Part shown: positions 13,975 through 15,494 of the stretch, one piece after another | How positions within the stretch are numbered: the first letter of the stretch is position 1 | Layout of the letters: every line of letters begins with the position of its first letter | NCBI GenBank assembly: GCA_049585195.1 | Contig: JBAUZG010000031.1 | Span: forward strand, 1-15,494 | From: KBS-96 sp049585195 | GTDB taxonomy: Bacteria; Acidobacteriota; Terriglobia; Bryobacterales; Bryobacteraceae | DNA length: 15,494 nucleotides | Direction: 5' to 3' | The notes under the pieces: generated by a model | Database searches by the model: none | What the model was told of the DNA's origin: nothing | What the model saw: the letters and a program-made list of their open reading frames with translations, nothing else | Program-made: the position numbers and the translations under genes

Positions 13975-15347
13975 AGAACCGGTCGATTGGTCTGCGCCTG
14001 ACGGTGTGGTACACCGCCGTGCTTTCCCTCGCCTTGATTCTGTTCAGCGTAGCCCTGCGGTATTCGCTGGCCCACCAATTACGCAAAGACCTCGATAGCT
14101 CGTTGCGCAATCAGGCTCATGGGCTTGAAGAATACCTGCAGATTGAGGAAGAAGACAACGCGCCCAATCTGGCTCACGAGATTGACGAATATTCGCGCTC
14201 GATGCCATCCGACCACCTGCTTGCGGCGTTCAATACCGAGGGCCGACCGGTTTACCTAAGCACGCCGGGGCTCGACGAATTGGCCCATGGCGGGGAGCGG
14301 CAGGGTCCGACCTGGCGAATGCGGTGGATGCGCCGTACTTATCTCGCAACCGTGCATCAGGTTCCTTTGCGAGAGGGCAAATTCACTGTGTTCCTCGCGA
14401 TTTCATTGGAACCGATAGAACACGCACTCGAGCGATTGAACATGCTGCTGGCGGTGATTGTGCCTGGATTCCTCGTTGCCGGCGCGCTGGGAGGGTATTG
14501 GCTCAGCCGGCGGGCGCTGAGTCCGGTCAAACGGATTACCGAGAAGGCCCGGTCGATTGGCGTAAACAACCTCTCCGAGCGCCTGACGGTGCCCGAAACG
14601 CGCGATGAGATCCAGTGCCTGGCCGAGACATGGAACGATATGCTCGAGCGGCTGGAATCGGCGGTCGCAAAGATATCGCAGTTCACGGCCGACGCGTCGC
14701 ATGAGCTGCGAACACCGATCGCCATCATTCGCTTTGCGGCCGAAAGAGTGCTGCGGCGATCGCGCACGGAGGCGGAATACCGGGAAACCCTCCTTCAGGT
14801 TCAGAATGAATCGGAACGCATGACAGGGCTTATTGAGGACCTGCTTTATCTGGCTAGAGCCGACGCCGGGGCGCAATTAATCGAAAAGGACGATGTGGAT
14901 CTTGCGGAACTGGTGAGAACAACGTGCGGGGACTTCGAGCCCCTGGCATCGGCAAAGGGAATCGCGCTCGAACGGACGGTTCCGGATGAATATGTCCCTG
15001 TTCTCGGAAGCGATTCGGCGCTGCGCCGCATGCTCAGAATTCTGCTCGATAACGCGATCAAGTACACTCCTTCCGGCGGCTCCATTTCGGTCTGTCTCAG
15101 GCGCGAGGACGGGCGGGTACTACTGGCCGTAAGCGATACGGGGATCGGCATTCCGGAACAATCGCAGCTTCAAATTTTCCAGCGCTTTTTCCGGGCTGAT
15201 CCATCGCGCAGCAAGGAGTCGGGCGGGTACGGACTTGGTCTGTCGATCGCCCGCACCATCGCTCATCAGCACAGCGCGTCCATCCACATGCAATCGAAAA
15301 CGGGTTGCGGATCGACCTTCTCGATCGCCATTCCGATTGGGGCTTAG
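13971..15347 (+). CDS. Membrane sensor histidine kinase, partner of the response regulator
   Basis: A 458-aa kinase. Membrane span 1 (about 9-30), a periplasmic sensor of about 125 residues (31-155, acidic EEEDN near 60 and Arg/Trp-rich near 115), span 2 (156-178), HAMP (about 178-230), HisKA with H244 in FTADASHELRTPIAI, and HATPase (about 345-458) with N361 in LLDNAIKYTPSGG, G1 box DTGIGIP and G2 box GGYGLGLSIA. All catalytic motifs are intact. The domain order fits CusS/QseC-like kinases; the ligand is not evident, since the sensor shows no known motif such as a His-rich metal site. The ATG overlaps the regulator stop by 4 bp. Confidence 0.92.
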   Translation: MKNRSIGLRLTVWYTAVLSLALILFSVALRYSLAHQLRKDLDSSLRNQAHGLEEYLQIEEEDNAPNLAHEIDEYSRSMPSDHLLAAFNTEGRPVYLSTPGLDELAHGGERQGPTWRMRWMRRTYLATVHQVPLREGKFTVFLAISLEPIEHALERLNMLLAVIVPGFLVAGALGGYWLSRRALSPVKRITEKARSIGVNNLSERLTVPETRDEIQCLAETWNDMLERLESAVAKISQFTADASHELRTPIAIIRFAAERVLRRSRTEAEYRETLLQVQNESERMTGLIEDLLYLARADAGAQLIEKDDVDLAELVRTTCGDFEPLASAKGIALERTVPDEYVPVLGSDSALRRMLRILLDNAIKYTPSGGSISVCLRREDGRVLLAVSDTGIGIPEQSQLQIFQRFFRADPSRSKESGGYGLGLSIARTIAHQHSASIHMQSKTGCGSTFSIAIPIGA

Positions 15348-15349
15348 CC

Positions 15350-15444
15350 TCACAAGGGCGAGGCAGGCCCTCGCCCCTACAGAAGTTCAGAAATTTCGTA
15401 GTGGCCGGACCTGCCCGGCTAGCCCGCTCCTCCTGCTGCCCCAC
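15350..15444. repeat. GC-rich hairpin region (element E) downstream of the kinase gene
   Basis: GGGCGAGG-caggc-CCTCGCCC (15356-15376) is a perfect 8-bp stem starting 9 nt after the kinase stop, followed by CCTAC, the complement of the GTAGG seen at the edge of element C. A second, weaker GCCGG / CCGGC stem follows and the region ends in TGCCCCAC (15437-15444). No T run follows the first stem (CCTACAG), so it may act as a transcript end or simply be another copy of the repeat family. The last 50 bp of the window show no gene. Confidence 0.55.
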
Positions 15445-15494
15445 AAGATAAATCGAGTAATTGGGTACGGTTCCGGGTTTAGCTAGGGATACCC

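Noticed and set aside
1..15494. CRISPR array, tRNA or rRNA gene, insertion sequence, prophage gene
   Set aside because: No regular direct repeats with spacers, no cloverleaf or rRNA sequence and no transposase or integrase motifs were seen.

Overview
The window carries one nearly complete tight-adherence (Tad/Flp, type IVc) pilus locus. It runs on the minus strand from about 13049 down to 307. On the plus strand lie the 3' end of a ComEC/Rec2-type competence gene (1-303) and an OmpR-family two-component system (13297-15347). Base composition, the style of the Tad genes (a DUF192 gene at the head, a von Willebrand-type TadG at the tail) and the scattered GC-rich paired hairpins of the type CGGGCTnnAGCCC suggest a soil Acidobacteriota-like bacterium (Solibacter/Bryobacter type). 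That assignment is an inference; no rRNA or other marker is present.

Minus-strand layout in the direction of transcription: DUF192 protein (13049-12678); prepilin peptidase cpaA/tadV (12671-12132); Flp pilin of 58 aa (12013-11837), too short for ordinary ORF cutoffs and preceded by the best ribosome binding site in the window; cpaB/rcpC (11700-10837); secretin cpaC/rcpA (10828-9275); cpaE/tadZ (9269-8112); ATPase tadA (8031-6679); platform proteins tadB (6677-5715) and tadC (5711-4788); a 32-aa single-span membrane protein (4686-4588); an alpha/alpha-toroid protein of the prenyltransferase/squalene-cyclase repeat type (4536-3664); a Tat-signal DUF362 protein (3671-2706); two TadE-type pseudopilins (2690-2277 and 2275-1643); and a TadG-like protein with a von Willebrand A domain (1635-307). 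Most junctions are 1-9 bp apart or overlap, so translation is probably coupled. The larger gaps (before flp, after flp, between cpaE and tadA, and between tadC, the mini-protein and the toroid gene) hold hairpins or repeat elements.

How the parts fit together: CpaA trims the Flp prepilin and probably the TadE-type pseudopilins. TadA powers assembly on the TadB/TadC platform, CpaE/TadZ positions the machine, and CpaB and the CpaC secretin form the periplasmic and outer-membrane channel. The TadE and TadG proteins are minor or tip-type components. No TadD (TPR lipoprotein) gene is present. In the tadC-tadD-tadE slot of the classical order there is instead the mini-membrane protein / toroid / DUF362 cassette, which is the most unusual feature here. 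The divergent response regulator and histidine kinase at the pilin end are candidate regulators by position only. At the other end comEC and tadG converge with 3 bp between stop codons.

Five paired-hairpin repeat elements (about 4546-4583, 8041-8078, 11731-11782, 13165-13240, 15350-15444) lie in gene gaps. Two of them share a 22-nt core that differs at one base.
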